A stretch of 5,917 nt of DNA, from NCBI GenBank assembly GCA_021735115.1, contig JAIPHQ010000053.1:1-5917 (forward strand), read 5' to 3'. Under the pieces are notes generated by a model. That model saw only the letters and a list, made by a program, of their open reading frames with translations, ran no database searches and was not told the origin of the DNA. The position numbers and the translations under genes were made by a program. This document shows, one piece after another, positions 1-5,825 of this stretch. The stretch's first letter is position 1, and every line of letters starts with the position of its first letter. This DNA comes from Candidatus Omnitrophota bacterium. GTDB taxonomy: Bacteria; Omnitrophota; Koll11; Duberdicusellales; 4484-171.

Positions 1-156
1 ACAATGAACCCAGAAAAGAGAGCTTTAGTTAGGGTGGCTTTAGAAGATGCAGTGGAAGCTGATAGAATTTTTACTATTCTTATGGGGTCACAAGCGCAGC
101 CAAGGAAAGAGTTTATTCAAGCCCACGCCCACCAGGTAAGGAATATAGATGTATAA
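1..156 (+). CDS. gyrB: DNA gyrase subunit B, C-terminal end (partial)
   Basis: The window opens inside this gene; only the last 51 codons and the TAA stop (154-156) are present. The translation starts [12 protein letters not shown] and continues with [10 protein letters not shown] and [11 protein letters not shown], ending NIDV. This matches the conserved end of type IIA topoisomerase B subunits (TMNPExR, LMGxxxxPRxxFI), the tail of the TOPRIM-containing half that contacts GyrA. GyrB supplies the ATPase and the metal-binding TOPRIM site of the A2B2 gyrase that introduces negative supercoils. The ending in -NIDV and the gyrA gene 42 bp downstream favour GyrB over its paralogue ParE. The sequence 157-198 between the two genes shows no terminator and no convincing promoter, so the genes are probably co-transcribed. 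The ATPase and TOPRIM motifs lie outside the window. Confidence 0.93.
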   Translation, partial: TMNPEKRALVRVALEDAVEADRIFTILMGSQAQPRKEFIQAHAHQVRNIDV

Positions 157-198
157 AAAGGTTAAAGGGTAAAGTAAAGAGAAAATCATTATCAAGCT

Positions 199-2640
199 AT
201 GGAAAAAAATTATAAAGAAAAAATTATTACCAGATTCTTAGAAGAAGAAATGAAGGAATCATATCTTGCTTATGCGATGAGTGTCATCGTAAGTAGGGCT
301 TTGCCTGATATAAGAGATGGCCTTAAGCCGGTGCAGCGAAGAATACTTTATGGTATGGATGGGTTGCATCTGCGCTATAATCAATCTTATAAAAAAAGCG
401 CCAGGGTAGTGGGTGAAGTTTTAGGAAAGTATCATCCTCATGGGGATTCATCAGTTTATGATGCCCTAGTGAGGATGGCTCAGGATTTTTCTCTTCGTTA
501 CCCCTTAGTAGATGGCCAAGGGAATTTTGGTTCAATAGATGGAGATCCGGCTGCCGCTATGCGCTATTCAGAGTGCCGGATGGCTAAAGCCTCAGACTAC
601 ATACTTCAAGATATCGAAAAAAAGACTGTTAATTTTTTCCCTAACTTTGATAATTCTCTTCAAGAACCCGAAGTGCTTCCTTCAGTTTTTCCTAATCTTA
701 TCTGCAATGGAGCTAGCGGTATTGCAGTGGGAATGTCAACTAATATTCCACCCCATAATTTAGGAGAAGTTTGTGATGCATTAATTTATTTGGTAGATAA
801 TCCTGATGCTTCAGTAAAAAAACTTCATAAACATATAAAAGGGCCTGATTTCCCTACCGGGGGCATTATCTGTGGCAAAACAGACATACTAGAGATGTAC
901 AAAAAAGGACGAGGTAAGCTTACCGTAAGGGCTCGCGCCAGCATAGAAAAAGAAAAAAATAGAGAATACATTGTGATTACCGAAATTCCTTATCAATTAA
1001 ACAAAACTACTCTTTTAGAACAAATAGCTAATATCATTAATAAGGGAAAAGTAGAAGGAGTTTCTGACCTAAGAGATGAGTCGGATAGAGACGGGATAAG
1101 AGTTGTTATTGAACTAAAAAGAGGAGCTCAGGCAGAAATAATTTTAAATCAATTATATAAACATACTAGCATGGAGACGACTTTTGGGGCTATATTTTTA
1201 GCTTTAGTTAATCGGACCCCGCAGATGCTTAGCCTAAAAGACATGTTGGCTCATCATATAGCTTTTCGTAGGGAAGTTATTGTTCGCCGTACTAAATTTT
1301 TATTGGAAAAAGCTGAAAAAAGAGCTCACATATTAGAGGGTTTAAAAATTGCTTTAAATAATTTAGATAAAATAATAAAAATAATTAAAAAATCCAAAGA
1401 TCCGGCTGCTGCTGAAAAAACTTTAATTAAAGAGTTTAAATTAACTCATGTGCAGGCGCAAGCTATTTTGCAAATGCAGTTGCAAAGACTTTGTGCCCTT
1501 GAGAGAAAAAAAATAGATCAAGAGTATGGGGAGCTTTTAAAAACAATTGAGTATCTTAAAAACATTCTTTCTTCACCAAAAAAACAAGAAAAGTTAATTA
1601 AAGACGAAGTAAAGGAAATAAAAGAAAAATTTGCTGATCCGCGCCGAACAGATATTGTGGCGGAAAAAGAAGAAATAGAAGTAGAAGATTTAATTGTTGA
1701 AGAAGATATGGTTATAGCAATAAGCCGGTTTGGGTATATAAAGAGGATGCCGATTACTACCTATAGACATCAAAAAAGAGGTGGCCGGGGGGTTACCGCA
1801 ATGTCAACAGGAGATACTGATTTCGTCCAACATCTTTTTGTTGCCTCAAGTAAAGATACTCTTTTAATTTTTACTAATGAAGGGAAAGCTTATCCGTTAA
1901 AAACTTATGAGGTCCCACAAGGGTCGCGAACATCCAAGGGCCGAGCCATCGTTAATGTTTTAAAATTAGAAAATAATGTTCAAACTACCGCTGTTTTATC
2001 GGTAAAAGAATTTGATTCAAAATCTTTTATTCTTATGGCAACTCAGAAAGGAATGGTGAAGAGATGCTCTTTAGAATTATTTGCTCACGCGCGCAAGAGC
2101 GGAATTATCGCAATAAGCTTAAAAAAAGATGATGAGCTGATTGGCGTCCAGTTACTAACAGAAAAAGATGATGTAGTGCTTGCAACCAAAAAAGGATTAT
2201 CGATTCGTTTTGCAGCTAAGCAAGCTAGAGCTACTGGCCGGCAATCCCAAGGAGTTCGCGGGATTAAATTAGCTAAATCAGATATAGTTTTAGGGATGGG
2301 GGTTGTAGAGCCAAGCCTTAAGGATGATGATTTGTTTCTTTTAACTGCCACTGAAAAAGGATTTGCAAAAAGAACTCAAATTAAAGAGTACAGAAGTCAA
2401 TCAAGGGGTGGTAAGGGAATAATCAATATAAAACTTTCTTCTAAGCTAGGAGAAGTGAAAGGAATACTTTTGGTTCGCAGCCAAGATCAAGTAATGTATA
2501 TTACCCAAAAAGGAATATTGATTAGAACTAAAGTAGGCGATATTCGTATGTCGGGGCGGTCAACTCAGGGAGTAAAAGTTATAAATCTGGGCAAACAAGA
2601 TAAACTTGCTGCTATTGCCCATGTTGTGCCCGGCAGTTAA
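199..2640 (+). CDS. gyrA: DNA gyrase subunit A
   Basis: This subunit cuts and rejoins DNA in the gyrase A2B2 complex. At 813 residues it is close to the usual bacterial length. The N-terminal breakage-reunion domain (about 1-490) has the conserved [20 protein letters not shown], the helix-turn-helix region [18 protein letters not shown] (78-95), and the catalytic tyrosine Tyr123 in MRYSECRM. A charged coiled-coil stretch lies around 360-480. The C-terminal DNA-wrapping beta-propeller (about 495-810) begins with the gyrase-specific GyrA box QKRGGRG (525-531), which separates GyrA from ParC. A second box-like QSRGGKG is at 734-740, and blade repeats of the type GRxxQGV occur at 680 and 787. The quinolone-region residues are Ser84 and Asp88 (E. 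coli Ser83 and Asp87), the susceptible-type pair. There is no acidic C-terminal tail like that of E. coli. ATG 199 is the only reasonable start: in-frame TAA codons lie at 163 and 175, and only a weak purine run (about 176-184) precedes it. gyrB is immediately upstream. Confidence 0.97.
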   Translation: MEKNYKEKIITRFLEEEMKESYLAYAMSVIVSRALPDIRDGLKPVQRRILYGMDGLHLRYNQSYKKSARVVGEVLGKYHPHGDSSVYDALVRMAQDFSLRYPLVDGQGNFGSIDGDPAAAMRYSECRMAKASDYILQDIEKKTVNFFPNFDNSLQEPEVLPSVFPNLICNGASGIAVGMSTNIPPHNLGEVCDALIYLVDNPDASVKKLHKHIKGPDFPTGGIICGKTDILEMYKKGRGKLTVRARASIEKEKNREYIVITEIPYQLNKTTLLEQIANIINKGKVEGVSDLRDESDRDGIRVVIELKRGAQAEIILNQLYKHTSMETTFGAIFLALVNRTPQMLSLKDMLAHHIAFRREVIVRRTKFLLEKAEKRAHILEGLKIALNNLDKIIKIIKKSKDPAAAEKTLIKEFKLTHVQAQAILQMQLQRLCALERKKIDQEYGELLKTIEYLKNILSSPKKQEKLIKDEVKEIKEKFADPRRTDIVAEKEEIEVEDLIVEEDMVIAISRFGYIKRMPITTYRHQKRGGRGVTAMSTGDTDFVQHLFVASSKDTLLIFTNEGKAYPLKTYEVPQGSRTSKGRAIVNVLKLENNVQTTAVLSVKEFDSKSFILMATQKGMVKRCSLELFAHARKSGIIAISLKKDDELIGVQLLTEKDDVVLATKKGLSIRFAAKQARATGRQSQGVRGIKLAKSDIVLGMGVVEPSLKDDDLFLLTATEKGFAKRTQIKEYRSQSRGGKGIINIKLSSKLGEVKGILLVRSQDQVMYITQKGILIRTKVGDIRMSGRSTQGVKVINLGKQDKLAAIAHVVPGS

Positions 2641-2661
2641 TTATAGAATTAGGAAAATTTA

Positions 2662-2689
2662 TTGACATTTTAAAAATAAAACTTAAAAT
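2662..2689 (+). promoter_or_regulatory. Sigma-70-type promoter for tRNA-Glu
   Basis: A perfect -35 box TTGACA (2662-2667) is followed, after a 16-bp A/T-rich spacer, by TAAAAT (2684-2689), which matches the -10 consensus at five of six positions. Initiation 6-8 bp downstream would fall at about 2695-2697, only a few bases before the mature tRNA 5' end at 2699. It probably also drives the protein genes that follow, since no terminator or second promoter is evident between them. It lies in the 58-bp gap after gyrA, where no terminator hairpin was found. Confidence 0.75.
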
Positions 2690-2698
2690 TATGGCAAT

Positions 2699-2773
2699 GT
2701 CCCCATCGTCTAGTCTGGTCTAGGACACGGGCCTTTCGAGCCTGCGGCGCCGGTTCAAATCCGGCTGGGGACG
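2699..2773 (+). tRNA. tRNA-Glu (anticodon TTC)
   Basis: The cloverleaf folds completely. The acceptor stem GTCCCCA (2699-2705) pairs with TGGGGAC (2766-2772), with discriminator G2773. The D stem is GTCT (2708-2711) with GGAC (2723-2726), closed through the T-G wobble usual in tRNA-Glu, with an 11-nt loop. The anticodon stem CGGGC (2728-2732) pairs with GCCTG (2740-2744), including one G-T pair. The loop is CTTTCGA with anticodon TTC at 2735-2737, reading GAA and GAG. The variable region is CGGC. The T stem GCCGG (2749-2753) pairs with CCGGC (2761-2765) around TTCAAAT. The 3' CCA is not encoded and must be added by CCA nucleotidyltransferase. The CGTCTAG...AGGACA D-arm is the classic bacterial tRNA-Glu pattern. 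Positions 37 and 38 are G and A, whereas E. coli has A and C. Confidence 0.97.
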
Positions 2774-2787
2774 TTTTCTTAATATTC

Positions 2788-3237
2788 ATGCAAAATAATA
2801 AACAACAAAAAAACCCTAAAGGAATTTTGATTTTAGGAATATTGATTATTGTCTTTGGGGTTCTTTCCTTAATTAATTATTTTACTCTAGATTATAATTA
2901 TTACACAGATTCTCTCGAAAAAATAGGGCAAGGAGAAATTAGCTCACAGTTTACTCAAGGCCAAGTAAAAATAGCTAATAATATATCTTTAATTCTTTCG
3001 ATTTTCCTTTTACTCTCAGGGTGGGGTATTCTTTATCGCAAAGAGATAGCCAGAAAAGTCATGGTTTGGTTTTCGGCGTTTATTATCGGCCTTTTTGTCT
3101 TAGCGGCAATTTTACAGCCAAGCTCTATAGTTTTTGCATTTCCTCAGTTTTTATTTTTTTCTTTAATTGCTCTTTATTTTACTAATAGGAATATAAAACA
3201 ATTCTTTTTTAAAAAAGATAGTTATAAAAAAATATAA
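2788..3237 (+). CDS. Small four-helix membrane protein of unknown function
   Basis: I do not recognise a named family. The 149-residue product has a Lys-rich N-terminus and four predicted membrane helices at about 12-33, 63-83, 90-109 and 112-131. Basic residues cluster at the N-terminus, in the 84-90 loop (RKEIARK) and at the C-terminus (KKDSYKK). This fits the positive-inside rule with both ends in the cytoplasm and a roughly 30-residue external loop (34-62) rich in Tyr and acidic residues. There is no signal-peptidase site, catalytic motif or cysteine pair. The PKGILILGILIIVFGVLSL start and the YFTNRNIKQFF end resemble small uncharacterised four-helix proteins common in environmental bacterial genomes (inference from memory). 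ATG 2788 has no Shine-Dalgarno sequence and lies 14 bp after the tRNA. An alternative TTG at 2827 follows AAAGGA but would remove the start of helix 1, so ATG is preferred. Its stop codon overlaps the glmS start by 1 nt, so it is probably co-translated with glmS. Confidence 0.82.
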   Translation: MQNNKQQKNPKGILILGILIIVFGVLSLINYFTLDYNYYTDSLEKIGQGEISSQFTQGQVKIANNISLILSIFLLLSGWGILYRKEIARKVMVWFSAFIIGLFVLAAILQPSSIVFAFPQFLFFSLIALYFTNRNIKQFFFKKDSYKKI

Positions 3238-5066
3238 TGTGTGGTATTTTTGGATATAGAGGGAAAGATCTTCAGCTTACCTGTTTTTTAGAAGGGTTAA
3301 AAAAATTAGAATATCGCGGTTATGATTCTTGCGGGGTTATTGCTCATAGCTTAGATGAGCTTCTTTGTAAAAAGAATTCCGGAAAAATAGAAAAGCTAAA
3401 AAAAAGTTTAACCAACAAATTAAACAATAAATATTCTTCTGCTTTACTCCATACCCGTTGGGCTACTCACGGCAAACCAATCAAATTAAATGCTCATCCT
3501 CACAAAAGTTTCAAGAATAATATTCATGTTGTCCATAACGGAATTATAGAAAATTATCTTGAGCTAAAAAAGAAGTTAAAGAAAAAAGGGTATAAATTTA
3601 GAAGCGATACAGATTCAGAAGTGGTAGCAAATTTAATTGCTAGTTTTTATAAAGGTTCAATAGAAGAAGCTGTGTTTTCTGCAGTAAAGAGGCTTAAAGG
3701 GGCTTTTGCTTTAGGTGTTTTATCTGAAACCGAGCCGGATAAAATTATAGCAGTTCGGCATAAAAGCCCACTTTTGGTTGGAATTGCGGCTGAAGGGTTT
3801 TTCCTTGCCTCAGATCTACCAGCTATAGTTTCGCTGGCTAAGGAAGTGGTTTATCTAAAAGAAAAACAAATTGCTGTATTGAGTACAGGAAAAATGAAAC
3901 TTTATGATTTTAGCGGGAAAAAGGCAAAAGTAAACAAAGAAAAGATAAATATAAAAACAGTATCAACCAACAAAAAAGGTTTTAAGCATTTTATGCTTAA
4001 AGAAATTTACCAACAACCAAAAGTGTTAAAAGACACTTTAGATATCTATACTAAAGGTAATCAAATTAATTTTGATCAGCTAAAGCTAACTAAAAAATAT
4101 TTAAAAGGGATAAAAAATATTTTTATTACTGCCTGTGGTACAGCTTTTCATGCTGCTTATGTAAGTAAATATTTTTTAGAAAGACATACTAACATTAAAG
4201 TAGAAGTTGATACTTCTTCAGAGTTTCGTTATCGCGATTTTAATGTCAGCAAAGGAGATTTATTTATTGCTATCTCTCAATCAGGAGAAACTGCAGATAC
4301 TTTAGCAGCTTTAAAGAAAGCAAAAAAAAGAAAAGCAAAAATATTATCAGTTTGCAACGTTGTCGGCTCCAGTTTGGTTAGAGAAAGCGATAGTTTTATC
4401 TATACCCCAGCTGGCCCAGAGATTGGTGTTGCCTCAACTAAAGCTTACACAACCCAATTAATGTGTCTTTATTTGTTTTGCCTGCATTTAGCCACCATAA
4501 AAAATACTATATCAAAAATAGATAAAAACAATATACTAAAAGAGCTATTTAGGATACCCTTTTATCAGAAAAAAATCTTAAAGCAAAGCAAAAAAATAGC
4601 AATAATTGCCAAAAAGTTTTCAAAAATGGGGTGTTTTCTTTTTTTAGGCAGAGGCATAAATTTTCCTTCTGCCTTAGAAGGAGCCCTTAAGTTAAAAGAG
4701 ATATCTTATATTCCAGCTGAAGGCTACCCGGCTGGGGAGATGAAGCATGGGCCGATTGCTTTAATTGATGAATACCGTGCCGTAGTTTGTATTGCTCCGA
4801 TGGATAATCTTCATGAAAAGATGGTTTCTAATTTACAGGAGATAAAAGCGCGCAAAGGAAAAATTTTAGCTATAATTAACCCGACTGATACTAAAATTCC
4901 TTCTTTTTCAGATCAAATAATTTATATTCCTAAGCTTAAATTCCAAGAAATATCACCTTTGTTGGTGGCAGTGGCTTTGCAATTATTTGCTTATTCGGTG
5001 GCGAAAAATTTAGGAGCAGAAATAGACCAGCCGCGTAATTTAGCTAAGTCGGTAACAGTCGAATAA
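3237..5066 (+). CDS. glmS: Glutamine--fructose-6-phosphate aminotransferase (isomerizing)
   Basis: This cytoplasmic enzyme makes glucosamine-6-phosphate from fructose-6-phosphate and glutamine, the first committed step towards UDP-GlcNAc for peptidoglycan and lipopolysaccharide. Its 609 residues equal the typical family length. The class II glutaminase domain (about 2-230) starts MCGIFGYRG, with the nucleophile Cys2 exposed after Met removal. It carries HTRWATHG (72-79), the oxyanion-hole HNG (100-102) and the glutamine-binding region TDSEVV (125-130). Two SIS isomerase domains follow. SIS1 (about 290-420) has CGTAFHAA (300-307), SQSGET (347-352) and ASTKAYT (399-405). SIS2 (about 455-595) has GRGINFPSALEGALKLKE (471-488) and GEMKHGP (500-506). 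The C-tail ends DQPRNLAKSVTVE with the sugar-binding Lys604. The start is fixed by the need for Cys at position 2. ATG overlaps the previous TAA as TAATG without a Shine-Dalgarno sequence, implying reinitiation. No glmS ribozyme is visible upstream. Confidence 0.98.
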   Translation: MCGIFGYRGKDLQLTCFLEGLKKLEYRGYDSCGVIAHSLDELLCKKNSGKIEKLKKSLTNKLNNKYSSALLHTRWATHGKPIKLNAHPHKSFKNNIHVVHNGIIENYLELKKKLKKKGYKFRSDTDSEVVANLIASFYKGSIEEAVFSAVKRLKGAFALGVLSETEPDKIIAVRHKSPLLVGIAAEGFFLASDLPAIVSLAKEVVYLKEKQIAVLSTGKMKLYDFSGKKAKVNKEKINIKTVSTNKKGFKHFMLKEIYQQPKVLKDTLDIYTKGNQINFDQLKLTKKYLKGIKNIFITACGTAFHAAYVSKYFLERHTNIKVEVDTSSEFRYRDFNVSKGDLFIAISQSGETADTLAALKKAKKRKAKILSVCNVVGSSLVRESDSFIYTPAGPEIGVASTKAYTTQLMCLYLFCLHLATIKNTISKIDKNNILKELFRIPFYQKKILKQSKKIAIIAKKFSKMGCFLFLGRGINFPSALEGALKLKEISYIPAEGYPAGEMKHGPIALIDEYRAVVCIAPMDNLHEKMVSNLQEIKARKGKILAIINPTDTKIPSFSDQIIYIPKLKFQEISPLLVAVALQLFAYSVAKNLGAEIDQPRNLAKSVTVE

Positions 5067-5732
5067 ATGTTATATATAGTTCCAACTCCTATTGGGAATC
5101 GAGAAGATATAACCTTAAGGGCTATACGTGTTTTAGAAGAGGTTGATCTTATTTTAGCCGAAGACACTCGCAAAACTGGCACTTTGCTAAAACACTTCAA
5201 TATAAAAAACAAACTAATTAGTTTTTATGAACATAATGAAACGAGAAAAGCTTCTCAAATTATAAATGAGTTAGAAAAGGGTAAACAAATAGCTTTAGTA
5301 TCAAGTGCCGGGACTCCTACTATTTCTGATCCGGGGTTTAAGTTAGTAAGAGAGTGCAGACAGAGAAAGATTGAAATCATTTCTTTGCCAGGGCCTTCTA
5401 GCATTATTACGGCACTTTCAACTAGTAGCATAAGTTCTGATAAATTTACCTTTTTTGGTTATCTGCCCAGGAAAAAGACGGCTAGGGTAAAGTTTTTTTC
5501 ACAAATTTTAAATTGGCCGACAACTTGTGTTTTTTTTGAGTCTCCTTACCGTATTTTATCAACATTAAATGAGCTAGAAAAAGTTTTAGGAGAAAGAAAG
5601 ATAACAGTTTGCCGGGAGCTAACTAAAAAATTTGAAGAAATTTTTGAATCTAACCTCAAGGAAGCAGCTGAGCATTTTAGCAAAAAGAAGCCAAGGGGAG
5701 AATTTACTTTGGTCTTGTCTTCTGCCCAATAG
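5067..5732 (+). CDS. rsmI: 16S rRNA (cytidine1402-2'-O)-methyltransferase
   Basis: RsmI uses S-adenosylmethionine to methylate the 2'-OH of C1402 in the 16S rRNA decoding centre. Family motifs appear in order: PTPIGNREDITLRA (6-19), AEDTRKTGTLL (31-41), LVSSAGTPTISDPG (77-90), LPGPSS (107-112), GYLPRK (131-136), ESPYR (158-162), RELTKKFEEI (183-192) and RGEF (210-213). These define the tetrapyrrole-methylase-like (class III) fold. At 221 residues it is shorter than the roughly 286-residue E. coli enzyme. The methylase core is complete, and what is missing is the extra C-terminal extension. Ser80 replaces the usual Asp of the LVSDAGTP motif. The ATG directly abuts the glmS stop codon with zero spacing and no Shine-Dalgarno sequence, so translation probably depends on ribosomes finishing glmS. 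No hairpin terminator follows; a promoter begins 19 bp after the stop codon. Confidence 0.95.
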   Translation: MLYIVPTPIGNREDITLRAIRVLEEVDLILAEDTRKTGTLLKHFNIKNKLISFYEHNETRKASQIINELEKGKQIALVSSAGTPTISDPGFKLVRECRQRKIEIISLPGPSSIITALSTSSISSDKFTFFGYLPRKKTARVKFFSQILNWPTTCVFFESPYRILSTLNELEKVLGERKITVCRELTKKFEEIFESNLKEAAEHFSKKKPRGEFTLVLSSAQ

Positions 5733-5751
5733 AGAGTTTAACTTTTTATCC

Positions 5752-5780
5752 TTGACAGAAAAGAGTAAGCATAATACCAT
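5752..5780 (+). promoter_or_regulatory. Probable pyrR promoter
   Basis: A perfect -35 TTGACA (5752-5757) is followed, after 17 bp, by TACCAT (5775-5780), which matches the -10 consensus at four of six positions. Initiation would be at about 5784-5788, at or just before the PyrR-binding hairpin, giving a leader of about 40 nt. A second -10-like CATAAT (5770-5775) lies only 12 bp from this -35, too close to work with it. The -35 is clear; the exact -10 and start site are less certain. Confidence 0.65.
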
Positions 5781-5786
5781 TATGCT
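5768..5786. repeat. Perfect 8-bp inverted repeat over the pyrR -10 region
   Basis: AGCATAAT (5768-5775) and ATTATGCT (5779-5786) are exact reverse complements separated by ACC. The 19-bp dyad covers the predicted -10 box and the probable start site. In DNA it has the size and symmetry of an operator for a dimeric repressor. In RNA it would form a hairpin only if transcription began upstream of 5768. No known operator was recognised. Its right arm overlaps the first bases of the TGCTAGCC leader segment. Confidence 0.6.
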
Positions 5787-5788
5787 AG

Positions 5789-5819
5789 CCTTTAAGCTGG
5801 TCCAGTGAGGCTAGCAAGG
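5789..5819 (+). promoter_or_regulatory. PyrR-binding RNA hairpin in the pyrR leader
   Basis: The sequence contains the PyrR recognition consensus ARUCCNGNGAGGYU as GGTCCAGTGAGGCT (5799-5812), with G for A at the first position. It folds as expected for a PyrR site. The lower stem is CCTT (5789-5792) with AAGG (5816-5819), and TAA (5793-5795) forms a 5'-side bulge. The upper stem is GCTGGTC (5796-5802) with GGCTAGC (5809-5815), including two G-U wobbles, closed by the hexaloop CAGTGA (5803-5808). The 3' strand contains most of the Shine-Dalgarno of the next gene. PyrR with bound UMP or UTP should therefore block ribosome access when pyrimidines are plentiful. No terminator stem with a T-run lies between the hairpin and the start codon, so translational repression (as proposed for Mycobacterium and Thermus) fits better than B. 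subtilis-type attenuation. Confidence 0.9.
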
Positions 5820-5820
5820 A
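5816..5820 (+). promoter_or_regulatory. pyrR Shine-Dalgarno, sequestered in the hairpin
   Basis: AAGGA sits 5 nt before the ATG at 5826. It is the strongest ribosome binding site at any start in the window. Four of its five bases (5816-5819) form the 3' strand of the lower stem of the PyrR hairpin, so its accessibility depends on the leader fold. It also supports ATG 5826 as the pyrR start. Confidence 0.85.
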
Positions 5821-5825
5821 ATATT

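Noticed and set aside
323..535. Open minus-strand frame opposite gyrA.
   Set aside because: It is antisense to the most conserved part of gyrA, its product has no recognisable motif, and the gyrA reading explains the sequence fully.
539..763. Open plus-strand frame in another phase inside gyrA.
   Set aside because: It lies wholly within the conserved gyrA frame and its product resembles no family; it is a by-product of gyrA codon composition.
2085..2351. Open minus-strand frame opposite the GyrA beta-propeller.
   Set aside because: It is antisense to conserved propeller blades and has low-complexity Ser-rich content; no promoter or start signal supports it.
199..2640. ParC (topoisomerase IV subunit A) as an alternative identity.
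   Set aside because: The intact GyrA box QKRGGRG, the six-blade-sized C-terminal domain and the adjacent gyrB all indicate gyrase.
2641..2661. Possible terminator after gyrA.
   Set aside because: No GC-rich stem followed by a T-run is present in this short stretch; gyrA transcription may read into the tRNA.
2817..2829. Alternative TTG start at 2827 for the membrane protein, behind AAAGGA.
   Set aside because: It would cut into the first membrane helix and lose the basic N-terminus that sets topology; ATG 2788 gives a more natural protein. It is not fully excluded.
3100..3236. A possible glmS ribozyme upstream of glmS.
   Set aside because: The sequence upstream of glmS is the coding region of the membrane protein, with a 1-nt overlap. 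No conserved ribozyme core or pseudoknot strands were seen.
4991..5212. Open minus-strand frame across the glmS-rsmI junction.
   Set aside because: It overlaps the conserved C-terminus of GlmS and the N-terminus of RsmI, both firmly identified on the + strand.
5733..5751. Possible terminator after rsmI, suggested by a run of five T.
   Set aside because: The T-run has only AGTTTAACT before it, which cannot form a stable stem with a workable loop.
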